Part shown: piece by piece, positions 7,697 through 15,191 of the stretch | Position numbering within the stretch: position 1 is the stretch's first letter | Layout of the letters: each line of letters begins with the position of its first letter | NCBI GenBank assembly: GCA_003021335.1 | Contig: PXQL01000084.1 | Span: 6,229-27,525, forward strand | Reading direction: 5' to 3' | Length of the DNA stretch: 21,297 nt | From: Halobacteriales archaeon QH_10_67_13 | GTDB lineage: Archaea; Halobacteriota; Halobacteria; Halobacteriales; Haloarculaceae | The notes under the pieces: generated by a model | The model's input: the letters and a program-made list of their open reading frames with translations, nothing else | Database searches by the model: none | Told to the model about the DNA's origin: nothing | Translations under genes and position numbers: made by a program

Positions 7697-9247
7697 TCAC
7701 CCGCCGTGCAGCCTGGGAGAGTTCTCCGAGCGGATCCGGACGCCGGAGACGACGAGCCGAACCCCCTCCTGGTAGTCCGAGTCGATCCGGACCGACCAGC
7801 CGTGGACTCGGGCGAACGCCCGGGCGTTCGGAAGCTTCATGCCGGACTTCACGGTGCCGGCGTCATTCCGGCAGGCGAAGACAAAGGCGTTGAGTAGTAG
7901 CTCCCGCAGCCGCCCGGGATCTGCCTCGAGCGTGGCGTCGTCGGCGATCTCGAGCTCGACCTCGCCCGTGTCCGCGATCCACCAGGCGTCGGTGACGGCC
8001 TCCCGGAGCTCGACGGACTCGAGCCGGTCGACGGTCTGTCCGTACTGTGCGAGCGTCGTGAAATCGTCCACCCGATCGGCGATCCGTTCGTTCGCCTCCG
8101 TCGCGGCGTCGATCGAATCGGACGCCACTGTCCCCGAGTCGGTCCGGTCGGCGGCCATCGCCAGCCGCCAGTCGATGATCTGGATCAGGTTGCGGAACTC
8201 GTGAGCGAGCGCGCTCGCGAGCTCCTCGAGCTGTTCGTTGTGCCGGGAGAGCTCCCGTCGCCGGCGCTCGGTGCTCGTCACGTCCGAGAATACGAGCGCG
8301 CGCCCGCCGGACTCGCCGAGTTGAACGCTGGTCTCCGAGACCAGGTAATAACGGTCCTCCCCGTCGACGCGGCGCTCGACGATCGGCTCGTCGTCGTCGG
8401 TGGCAGCTGCGACCCGCGGGAGAACGTCTACGAGCGCCGTCCCGCGGGCGCTGGCGATCCCGGGAAAGAGCCGCTCGGCCGGGACCGTGTAGTCTCTGAC
8501 CTGCCCGTCCCCGTCGAGGAACACAACTGCTTCCCCGTCGGTTTTGGGGGCCGCCAGGAACCGCTGCTCGTAGACGTACAGCGCGGTCACCGCAAACGCC
8601 GCGACGCCGATGGGCGCGTAACTCACGCTGACGATCCCGGGGACCGTCGCGCTGAGAACGTCGAGTCCCGCCGGGAGCCCGACGACGGCGGTCAACAGAC
8701 CCAGCGGCCGCACGTCGTAGCCCGCCCGGACGTACATATCGAACAGTGCGAACACCGCCGTTGCCGCCAACGAGTAAGAGATACCGGTGACGATCCAGTG
8801 AAGCGGGCCGAGCTCGATCGCCATGTGGGTAAACGGGGTCATCTCCTCGCCGACGGTAAAATACAGCCGGTGGATCGGGTTGGTGATCTTCGCGGCCGTG
8901 ACCACCAGAAACAGGGCCACGCCGACCCGCCGCACGCTCGGATTCCGGTGGTACGACCGGTTCGTGTACGCCGAGGCGAAGTACAGCCAGGCTCCGACGG
9001 CCGCGAACCCGAGGACCAGCCCGAGGGTGTAGATTGGCTCTCGGAGCGGATCGGGAGCAACGAAAAACAGCGCCTGGAGCAGACTCCAGACTCCGGTGGT
9101 CGCCAGCAGCCAGACGAGTCCCGTCCGGACCTCACCGTCGTCGATTCGGCTGGCCCGGACCGCCGCGGCGGTCGCGATGAGTCCCGTGAGCGCGAATCCG
9201 GCGACGTAGGCGACCGCGACGACGGTGGTCTGGAGCGAGACCGACAT
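7697..9247 (-). CDS. Sensor histidine kinase with 7TM N-terminal region, ATPase domain partly missing
   Basis: This 516-residue protein has about seven hydrophobic helices over residues 5-228, like the haloarchaeal histidine-kinase 7TM sensor module. A PAS-like segment spans about 236-325 (VVFLDGDGQVRDYTVPAERL). The phosphoacceptor H349 lies in ALAHEFRNLIQIIDWRL. The ATP-binding domain starts normally, with the N-box Asn453 in RELLLNAFVFACRND, but after AGTV (466) jumps to KSGMKLPNARAFARVHGW, the G2-box region. The G1 box (DxGxG) and F box, about 35 residues, are absent, so as written it should not bind ATP. It lies 46 bp downstream of hsp20 on the same strand and may be co-transcribed. No response regulator is adjacent. 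Confidence 0.85.
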   Translation of the reverse strand: MSVSLQTTVVAVAYVAGFALTGLIATAAAVRASRIDDGEVRTGLVWLLATTGVWSLLQALFFVAPDPLREPIYTLGLVLGFAAVGAWLYFASAYTNRSYHRNPSVRRVGVALFLVVTAAKITNPIHRLYFTVGEEMTPFTHMAIELGPLHWIVTGISYSLAATAVFALFDMYVRAGYDVRPLGLLTAVVGLPAGLDVLSATVPGIVSVSYAPIGVAAFAVTALYVYEQRFLAAPKTDGEAVVFLDGDGQVRDYTVPAERLFPGIASARGTALVDVLPRVAAATDDDEPIVERRVDGEDRYYLVSETSVQLGESGGRALVFSDVTSTERRRRELSRHNEQLEELASALAHEFRNLIQIIDWRLAMAADRTDSGTVASDSIDAATEANERIADRVDDFTTLAQYGQTVDRLESVELREAVTDAWWIADTGEVELEIADDATLEADPGRLRELLLNAFVFACRNDAGTVKSGMKLPNARAFARVHGWSVRIDSDYQEGVRLVVSGVRIRSENSPRLHGG

Positions 9248-9293
9248 CTACCAGACAGGTTCGCCGCCCGCCGACAAAACTCTTCTCAGACGG

Positions 9294-9680
9294 TTACTCG
9301 ATCGCGATCTCCGTCCCCTCGTCGTCGCCGGAGCGTTTCGCGAGCTTGACGGTGAGCACGCCCCGCTCATATCGGGCGGTCGCCTCGGCAGGGTCGACGG
9401 CGGCGGGCAGGGTCAGGCTGCGATCCAGCGACCGGTGGGTGCGCTCCCCACGCACCCGGCGACCGTCGGGGTCCGTCGGCCCGTCGGCGACGATCCGAAG
9501 AGTGCGGTCCTCGACCAGAGAAATGTCGATCCCCTCGGCGGACCGCCCCGGAAGGTCGACCGCGACGATAAGCGTCTCGCCCGCGTCGTAGAGATCCACC
9601 GGCGGCTCCGCCTCGTCGGCCGCGAGAAACTGGTCGACGAACTGTTCGAGCTCCGCGAGCGGATCGTCGTCCTGTGCCAT
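9294..9680 (-). CDS. Hsp20/alpha-crystallin family small heat-shock protein
   Basis: This 128-residue protein has a short acidic N-terminus (MAQDDDPLAELEQFVDQFLA) and then an alpha-crystallin domain. PPVDLYDAGETLIVAVDLPG opens the domain, ISLVEDRTLRIVADG forms central strands, and GVLTVKLAKRSG carries the typical A-x-x-x-G-V-L-T-V motif (ARYERGVLTVKL). It is expected to act as an ATP-independent holdase. The ATG at 9680 is the natural start, since the longer frame adds Arg-rich residues unlike the family. It is divergent from the methylaspartate operon over 248 bp and upstream of the histidine kinase on the same strand. I see no strong TATA box at the expected distance. Confidence 0.9.
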   Translation of the reverse strand: MAQDDDPLAELEQFVDQFLAADEAEPPVDLYDAGETLIVAVDLPGRSAEGIDISLVEDRTLRIVADGPTDPDGRRVRGERTHRSLDRSLTLPAAVDPAEATARYERGVLTVKLAKRSGDDEGTEIAIE

Positions 9681-9747
9681 ACTGAGCAGTACGTCCCCGG
9701 CGCCCGAAAGTTGACCGATCCCTGTCTTGACCCGGCGCGGCGGTCGT

Positions 9748-9764
9748 GTGGGAGTCGATCCCAC
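9748..9764. repeat. Short perfect inverted repeat in the hsp20-mamA intergenic region
   Basis: GTGGGA (9748-9753) and TCCCAC (9759-9764) form a 6-bp inverted repeat with a 5-nt spacer. It lies about 70 bp upstream of hsp20 and next to an A+T-rich stretch (9766-9793) that holds TATA-like sequence on both strands. It may be a regulatory site or chance. Confidence 0.3.
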
Positions 9765-9776
9765 GATTGATCATTA

Positions 9777-9791
9777 ACTTTTATTATAGAT
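9777..9791 (+). promoter_or_regulatory. A+T-rich upstream element, possible distal promoter of the methylaspartate operon
   Basis: ACTTTTATTATAGAT stands out in very G+C-rich DNA and contains a TATTATA core. A start about 25 bp downstream would give a leader of over 100 nt to mamA. Its complement also contains TTAATG-type sequence that could serve hsp20. A second, better placed TATA box exists at 9891. Confidence 0.3.
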
Positions 9792-9867
9792 CGGGTGCTA
9801 TAGACACGCGTTGATGTTTCCCAACGCCCCCCGCTCGGACGGACGCCCGCTCCAGTGTATTACGACG

Positions 9868-9891
9868 AGTGTCGATAGGTTTTTCGACACT
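9868..9891. promoter_or_regulatory. Candidate operator: perfect 8-bp inverted repeat abutting the mamA TATA box
   Basis: AGTGTCGA (9868-9875) and TCGACACT (9884-9891) are exact reverse complements separated by 8 bp. The right arm touches the TATTATAA box at 9891, where the BRE and TFB would sit. A dimeric regulator bound here could block or recruit initiation of the methylaspartate operon. Confidence 0.5.
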
Positions 9892-9898
9892 ATTATAA
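9891..9898 (+). promoter_or_regulatory. TATA box of the methylaspartate-cycle operon
   Basis: TATTATAA lies about 31-38 bp before the mamA ATG at 9929. With the usual 25-bp offset, transcription would start around 9918-9922, giving a leader of under 12 nt. Confidence 0.6.
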
Positions 9899-9928
9899 CC
9901 GAGACGGAAGACCAAATCTAACAAGCAG

Positions 9929-10372
9929 ATGTCTGGGACCTCCGTCGTCGTCGGCACGATCGGATCGGACGCACACGTCGTCGGGATCACGCTGTTAGAA
10001 CACGCGCTGAAGGAGGCGGGGTTCGAGGTGCGCAACCTCGGCGCCCAGACGCCAAAGGAGGCCTTCGCCGAGGCGGCAGTCGAGACGGACGCGAGCGCCG
10101 TGTTGGTCTCCTCGCTGTACGGCCACGCCGAGCAGGACTGTGAGGGACTGCACGAGGCGTTCGCCGAGCGGGGAGCCGACCCGACGACCTACATCGGGGG
10201 CAACCTCGCGGTCGGACAGAGCGAGTTCGAGGAGGTCCGCCGGCGGTTCCGCGAGATGGGCTTCGACGGCGTGTTCAGCGCCGACGCCGACTTCGAGGAC
10301 GTCGTCGAGGCGCTCCGGGCGGAGTTCGGAATCGACGAGTCGGCGAGCCAGCTCGCCCGGGCCCGGTCGTAG
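9929..10372 (+). CDS. mamA: Glutamate mutase (methylaspartate mutase) small subunit, B12-binding
   Basis: This 147-residue adenosylcobalamin-binding subunit (also called GlmS/MutS) works with MamB to rearrange L-glutamate to L-threo-3-methylaspartate by a radical mechanism. The base-off/His-on motif is clear: D14-A-H16-V-V-G19 (DxHxxG), S61-S62-L63 and G90-G91. Alignment from memory with the clostridial MutS is good along the whole length (SSLYGHAEQDCEGL, YIGGNLAVG, FREMGFDGVF). It is the first gene of the plus-strand methylaspartate-cycle operon, 4 nt before mamB, directly behind a TATA box and a perfect palindrome. It appears complete. Confidence 0.96.
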   Translation: MSGTSVVVGTIGSDAHVVGITLLEHALKEAGFEVRNLGAQTPKEAFAEAAVETDASAVLVSSLYGHAEQDCEGLHEAFAERGADPTTYIGGNLAVGQSEFEEVRRRFREMGFDGVFSADADFEDVVEALRAEFGIDESASQLARARS

Positions 10373-10376
10373 TCCG

Positions 10377-11807
10377 ATGGTCGAGGATCGACGGCTCACC
10401 GACGCCGAGCTCGACCGGCTCGACGAGCGGGTGTGGACGGATGCTCCCGACGAGGCTCGAGTCGACTTCGAGGACGCGGTCGCCTTTCACGAGTCCCTGC
10501 CCGCACACAAGCAGTTCGCGGACGTGCTTGAGGGCGCCGACGGAGTCTTGACCCAGCCGCGGGCGGGCGTGGCCCGACTCGAAGAACAGATCGAGCTGCT
10601 ACGAACGCTCACTGAGGAAGGCGGCGCGGACCTGCTACCGACGACGATCGACTCCTACACCCGGGACAACGAGTACGAGAAGGCACAGGCGGGGCTCGAG
10701 CAGTCCCGCGAGACCGGCGAGAGCGAACTCAACGGGTTCCCGGCGGTGAACCACGGCGTGGAGGGCTGTCGCAGCCTGATCGAAGCCGTCGACGCCCCCG
10801 TCCAGGTGCGACACGGTACGCCCGACGCGCGCCTGCTGGCGGCGGTCACGCTTGCCGGCGGGTTCCAGAGCTTCGAGGGCGGGCCGATCACGTACAACCT
10901 GCCATACACGAGTAAGTACGAGCTGGCCGAGACGATCGAGTACTGGCAGTACGTCGACCGGCTGTGTGGCGCCTACACCGAGCGGGGCGTGCGGATCAAC
11001 CGGGAGCCGTTCGGCCCGCTGACCGGGACGCTCGTTCCTCCCTCGATCGCGATCGCGATCTGCATCGTCGAGGGGCTGCTCGCGGCCACCCAGGGCGTGC
11101 GCAGCGTCACCCTCGGGTACGGACAGGTGGGAAACATCGTCCAGGACGTGGCCGCGATCCGCGCGATGGAGCGACTCGGTCCGGAGTACCTGCCCGACGC
11201 GGTGACGGTCACGACGGTCTTCCACCAGTGGATGGGCGGGTTCCCCAGAGACGAGGCCCGGGCCAGCGGCGTGATCGCGCTCGGTAGCGCCACCGCGGCG
11301 ATCGTCGAGCCTGACAAGATCATCACCAAATCTCCACAGGAGGCCCGGGGCGTGCCAACCGCGGAGGCAAACGCCACCGGACTCCGCACCACTGATCAGG
11401 TGCTCCAGATGCTCGCCGAACAGTCGATCGACCTCGAGGGCGTCGACCGCGAGCAGGAGCTGATCGAGCGGTCGGTCCGATCGCTGCTTGAGGCGGTCTT
11501 CGAGGCCGGCGACGGCGACGTCGCATGCGGCGTCGTCCGGGCTTTCGAGCGGGGACTGCTCGACGTGCCCTTCCCGCCCAGCGAGGCCGCCGCGGGGGAT
11601 GCGTTGCCGGCCAGAGACGATGACGGCCGGGTCCGCCTGCTGAAGTTCGGCGACCTCGCTGTCGACGAAGAGACAAAAGAGATCCACCGAGCACGGCTCG
11701 AGGATCGGGCCGCGACTGAGGACCGGAGCCCCTCCTTCCGAATGGTCGCAGACGATGTCTCGGCGATCAGCGACGGCCGGCTCGTCGGCCGTCCGGGGGA
11801 CGACTGA
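10377..11807 (+). CDS. mamB: Glutamate mutase (methylaspartate mutase) large subunit
   Basis: This 476-residue catalytic epsilon subunit (GlmE/MutE) is a TIM barrel that binds glutamate and faces the corrin held by MamA. Family stretches are present throughout: QPRAGVARLEEQIELLRTL, DLLPTTIDSYTRDNEYEKA, NGFPAVNHGVEGC, QVRHGTPDARLLA, REPFGPLTGTLVPPS, VTTVFHQWMGGFPRDEA, GVPTAEANATG and FRMVADDVSAI. It can be followed from end to end against the clostridial enzyme, so I see no loss. The ATG at 10377 fits the family N-terminus; the longer frame upstream is a shadow of mamA. Its stop overlaps the start of mal by one nucleotide (TGATG). Confidence 0.96.
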   Translation: MVEDRRLTDAELDRLDERVWTDAPDEARVDFEDAVAFHESLPAHKQFADVLEGADGVLTQPRAGVARLEEQIELLRTLTEEGGADLLPTTIDSYTRDNEYEKAQAGLEQSRETGESELNGFPAVNHGVEGCRSLIEAVDAPVQVRHGTPDARLLAAVTLAGGFQSFEGGPITYNLPYTSKYELAETIEYWQYVDRLCGAYTERGVRINREPFGPLTGTLVPPSIAIAICIVEGLLAATQGVRSVTLGYGQVGNIVQDVAAIRAMERLGPEYLPDAVTVTTVFHQWMGGFPRDEARASGVIALGSATAAIVEPDKIITKSPQEARGVPTAEANATGLRTTDQVLQMLAEQSIDLEGVDREQELIERSVRSLLEAVFEAGDGDVACGVVRAFERGLLDVPFPPSEAAAGDALPARDDDGRVRLLKFGDLAVDEETKEIHRARLEDRAATEDRSPSFRMVADDVSAISDGRLVGRPGDD

Positions 11808-13048
11808 TGTACATCGAGACCCTCACGGCGACGCCCGGCACAGCGGCGTTTTTCGCCGACGACCAGGCCGCGATCACTGCCGGCGCGGACTCGGACGGTT
11901 TCGCCTACGACGCTGAGCCCCGGACCCCAGGGTTCGACCGGATCCGCGAGCCCGGCGAGGCGCTGTTGGTCGACCTGCGGCTGAGCGACGGTCGGGTTCT
12001 CCGAGGTGACTGCGCCGCGGTGCAGTACGCCGCCGCGGGCGATCGCGATCCGGTCTTTCGCGCCCGCGAACACGTCGAAACCGTCGAGGGTCCGGTCGCT
12101 GAGCGGCTGGTCGGGGGCGATCCGGCAGCACTCGCGGCGAACGCCGCCGAAATCGAGGCGATGGAGCTACACTCGGCGGTCGAGTACGGCCTTTCGCAGG
12201 CGCTGGTCGCCGCCGCTGCGGCCGCCCGCAAAATGACCCAGACGCGCGCCCTCGCCGACGCGCTCGGGACCGAACCCGCGACCGAGCCGGTGCCGGTGTT
12301 CGGACAGACCGGCGAGGATCGCCGGCAGGGCGCCGAGAAGATGCTGCTCAAGCGCGTGCCGGTGTTGCCTCACGGGCTGTTCAATAGCCCCGAGACGGTC
12401 GGCCCCGATGGCGGCCGGCTCGTCGAGTACCTGGCCTGGCTGTCAGAGCGGGCGACCGAGCTCGGCGAGGAGGGGTACCGGCCGCGGTTTCACGTCGACG
12501 TATACGGGATGATCGACGCACTGCTCGGCCGGCCGTTCGACCGGCCGGCGGTAACGGAGTACTTCCGCGAGCTCGAGCGGGCGGCCGCCCCGTACCCGCT
12601 GCAGGTCGAGGAGCCGACGATTGCCGGGGACCGGGCGGAACAGATCGCGGCGATGGCCGAGCTCCGGGACGGACTCGCAGAGGCCGGCGTCGGGGTGGAT
12701 CTCGTCGCCGACGAGTGGTGTGACCGGCGCGACGACATCGAGGCGTTCGTCGACGCCGGCGCGGCCGACCTCGTCCAGGTGAAAACCCCCGATGTGGGCA
12801 GTCTCTTAGAGAGCGGCCGGGCGGTTCGGTACTGCGAGGGGACCGACGTCTGGGCGTACCTCGGCGGCACCTGCAACGAGACCACAGTGTCGGCCCGGGC
12901 GAGCGCGCACCTCGGGCTCGCGACCGACGCCGCACAGCTGCTCGCGAAACCGGGCATGGGCTTCGACGAGGGGTACGCGATCGCCACAAACGAGATGCGT
13001 CGGACGCTCGCCCGGCACCGCCGCGAGCCGAACCAGGAGACAGATTAG
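11807..13048 (+). CDS. mal: Methylaspartate ammonia-lyase
   Basis: This 413-residue member of the enolase superfamily removes ammonia from 3-methylaspartate to give mesaconate. The length equals that of the clostridial enzyme. Likely catalytic residues are Lys326 in LVQVKTPDVGS and His189 in VLPHGLFN. Mg ligands are expected at Asp231 (FHVDVYG), Glu268 or Glu269 (QVEEPT) and Asp302 (LVADEWCD). These correspond, with small offsets, to the published Lys331, His194, Asp238, Glu273 and Asp307 (numbers from memory). The start ATG overlaps the mamB stop. Released ammonium can be reassimilated when glutamate is remade, so the cycle is nitrogen-neutral. It appears complete. Confidence 0.96.
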   Translation: MYIETLTATPGTAAFFADDQAAITAGADSDGFAYDAEPRTPGFDRIREPGEALLVDLRLSDGRVLRGDCAAVQYAAAGDRDPVFRAREHVETVEGPVAERLVGGDPAALAANAAEIEAMELHSAVEYGLSQALVAAAAAARKMTQTRALADALGTEPATEPVPVFGQTGEDRRQGAEKMLLKRVPVLPHGLFNSPETVGPDGGRLVEYLAWLSERATELGEEGYRPRFHVDVYGMIDALLGRPFDRPAVTEYFRELERAAAPYPLQVEEPTIAGDRAEQIAAMAELRDGLAEAGVGVDLVADEWCDRRDDIEAFVDAGAADLVQVKTPDVGSLLESGRAVRYCEGTDVWAYLGGTCNETTVSARASAHLGLATDAAQLLAKPGMGFDEGYAIATNEMRRTLARHRREPNQETD

Positions 13049-13073
13049 TCCCGCCGCCGACCTCACACCACGC

Positions 13074-13646
13074 ATGACAGACGACACAGACGACGCCGAC
13101 GACACGGACGACCGAAAGACGCGGGTCCGGGCGGGTTGGCAGGGTCGGTTCTACGAGGACTTCGCCGTCGGGGACGTGTACAAACACCCCTACGGCCGGA
13201 CCGTGACCGAGACCGATAACGTCTGGTTTACGAACCTGACCCAGAACATGAACCCGATGCATTTCACCGAGCCCTACGCCGCCGAGACCGAGTTCGGTGA
13301 GCGGCTGGTCAACGGGCTGTACGTGATCGCGCTCGCGGTCGGGATGAGCGTGATCGACGTGAGCACGAACGCCACGGCGAACCTGGGATACGACGATGTT
13401 CAGCACCACGCCCCGGTGTTTCACGGCGACACGATCTTCGCCGAGAGCGAGGTGCTCTCGAAACGCGAGTCAGAGTCCCGCGAGCACGTCGGTCTGGTCA
13501 CCACCGAGCTCCGGGCGTACAACCAGGACGACGAGCTCGTGCTCTCGCTCGAGCGGACGCCGATGGTGCTCAAACGGGAGTACGCAGACCCGTCGCCGGC
13601 CCGGCCCCCGGGCTGGCCCGAGGGGATCGGCACGCAGCCGGAATGA
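13074..13646 (+). CDS. mch: MaoC-family mesaconyl-CoA hydratase
   Basis: This 190-residue single hot-dog MaoC-like protein begins with a strongly acidic tail and then GRFYEDFAVGDVYKHPYGRTV. The hydratase-2 type motif is NLTQNMNPMHFTEPYA, followed by LVNGLYVIALAVGMSV and DDVQHHAPVFHGDTI. In the haloarchaeal methylaspartate cycle a MaoC protein hydrates mesaconyl-C1-CoA to beta-methylmalyl-CoA, and this gene sits exactly where that enzyme is encoded. It begins 25 nt after mal, and its stop overlaps the next gene (ATGA), which is the CoA-transferase-family gene expected to make its substrate. The substrate is inferred from the operon. Confidence 0.88.
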   Translation: MTDDTDDADDTDDRKTRVRAGWQGRFYEDFAVGDVYKHPYGRTVTETDNVWFTNLTQNMNPMHFTEPYAAETEFGERLVNGLYVIALAVGMSVIDVSTNATANLGYDDVQHHAPVFHGDTIFAESEVLSKRESESREHVGLVTTELRAYNQDDELVLSLERTPMVLKREYADPSPARPPGWPEGIGTQPE

Positions 13647-15124
13647 CCGCGCCAGACCTCGACGGCGGCCTTCCCGAGCGGATCGGCGATGGACTACCGG
13701 TCGTCGATCCCGCGAGCGCCGCCGAGACGATCGGGGACGGGGCGACGGTTGCGGTCTCGGGGTTTGGCAGTGTCGGCGACCCCAAAGCCGTGCCGCGGGC
13801 GATCGCGCGGGCGGCTGAAGCCGGCGAGCGTAACCCGTCGCTGACAGTCGTCTCCGGAGGCAGCGTCGGCGATCCGATCGACACCACGTTAGTCGAGGCC
13901 GGCGGGATTTACCGGCGGTACCCGTTCGTCGCGACCGACGCAGCGCGGGCGGCGGCAAACGACCGCTCGATGGCCTTTGCCGACCGCGGCATCGCCGGGC
14001 TGAGCGACGAGGTCCGGTTCGGGCGGGTCGCCGATCCCGACCTCGCGGTGGTCGAGGCGGTCGCGGTCGGGCCGGACTGGCTGATTCCCTCGACCTCGGT
14101 CGGCCAGACCCCCGCGTACGTCCGGGCCGCCGAGGAGCTGATCGTCGAGGTTAACGCTGCACAGCCGCTCGAACTCGCCCGGTTTCACGATGTCGTCGTC
14201 CGCGATCCGCCGCCGGACCGGGGGCCGATCGGGCTCGCGGGGCCGGGTGAGCGGATCGGCGGCCCGGCAGTCTCGTTCGCGCCGGAGAAGCTCCAAGCGG
14301 TTGTGCGGACCGACGAGCGCGACGACCCCTACGAGTTCCGCGAGCCGACCGCGGCCGATCGGGCAATCGCGGCGAATCTCACGGACTTTCTCGAACGCGA
14401 GCGCGACCGTGATCCGGTCGTTGGAGCGGCGCCGACGCTGCAGTTCGGCGTCGGGAGCCTCGGCAACGCCTTGATGCGAGCGCTCGCGGACTCGGCGCTC
14501 GCCGACGGCCGGCTCCGGTACTTCGGCGAGGTGATCCAGGACGGGCTGCTCGATCTGCTCGAGGCCGGCGATCTCGAGGCCGCGAGTGCGACCTCGCTTG
14601 CACTCTCTGAGGCGGGCCAGGACCGGCTGTTCGCCGATCCCGAGGGATACGCAGAGAACGTGGTGCTCCGGCCCTCTGAGCTGTCGAACGCGCCCGCGCT
14701 GATCGACCGGTTCGGCGTCGTCGCGGTCAACAGCGCCATCGAACTCGACCTGTACGGCCACGTCAACTCCACACACATCAGTGGCTCGCGGCTGGTCAGC
14801 GGCGTCGGCGGGAGCGTCGATTTCAACCGCAACGCACACTTAACCGTCGTTGCGACGCCGGCCACCGCCGGCGGCGGCGAGGTCTCGACGGTCGTCCCGA
14901 TGGTGACACACACCGATCACACGGAACACGATATCGACGCGGTCGTGACCGAACACGGCGTCGCCGACCTGCGCGGGCTGGCGCCGGTCGAGCGCGCCGA
15001 GGCGATAATCGAGTGTGCCGCGCCGGAGTTTCGCGCGGATCTCCGGGCGTACTTGACGCAGGCTCGGACCGCCGGCGGGCACCTGCCGCAGGATCTCGAG
15101 ACCGCATTCAACTGGCGGTCCTGA
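13643..15124 (+). CDS. Acetyl-CoA hydrolase / class I CoA-transferase family protein, candidate mesaconate CoA-transferase
   Basis: This 493-residue two-domain protein belongs to the acetyl-CoA hydrolase / succinyl-CoA:acetate CoA-transferase family. Motifs are VAVSGFGSVGDPKAVP at 36-51 in the first domain, QFGVGSLGNAL at 267-277 (CoA-binding loop), and RYFGEVIQDG at 292-301, where Glu296 lines up with the thioester-forming glutamate of this family. SAIELDLYGHVNS at 364-376 and GVGGSVDFNRNAHL at 387-400 follow. Retention of the glutamate favours CoA transfer over simple hydrolysis. Its ATG overlaps the mch stop by 4 nt, so it is co-translated with the mesaconyl-CoA hydratase. Mesaconate activation is the obvious role, but acetate or propionate CoA handling cannot be excluded. 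Confidence 0.88.
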   Translation: MTAPDLDGGLPERIGDGLPVVDPASAAETIGDGATVAVSGFGSVGDPKAVPRAIARAAEAGERNPSLTVVSGGSVGDPIDTTLVEAGGIYRRYPFVATDAARAAANDRSMAFADRGIAGLSDEVRFGRVADPDLAVVEAVAVGPDWLIPSTSVGQTPAYVRAAEELIVEVNAAQPLELARFHDVVVRDPPPDRGPIGLAGPGERIGGPAVSFAPEKLQAVVRTDERDDPYEFREPTAADRAIAANLTDFLERERDRDPVVGAAPTLQFGVGSLGNALMRALADSALADGRLRYFGEVIQDGLLDLLEAGDLEAASATSLALSEAGQDRLFADPEGYAENVVLRPSELSNAPALIDRFGVVAVNSAIELDLYGHVNSTHISGSRLVSGVGGSVDFNRNAHLTVVATPATAGGGEVSTVVPMVTHTDHTEHDIDAVVTEHGVADLRGLAPVERAEAIIECAAPEFRADLRAYLTQARTAGGHLPQDLETAFNWRS

Positions 15125-15141
15125 CAAGCTGACCGCTCTGA

Positions 15142-15164
15142 CCCCTTCGCGGCCCGCGATGGGG
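15142..15164 (+). terminator. Stem-loop after the methylaspartate operon, possible terminator
   Basis: CCCC-T-TCGCG, loop GCC, CGCGA-T-GGGG gives nine base pairs with one internal T-T mismatch. It starts 18 nt after the stop of the last operon gene and lies between convergent genes. The run after it is only TTCCC, so termination by U-tract is not clear. Confidence 0.4.
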
Positions 15165-15191
15165 TTCCCGGCCGAGTGGGGCGTTAGTTTA

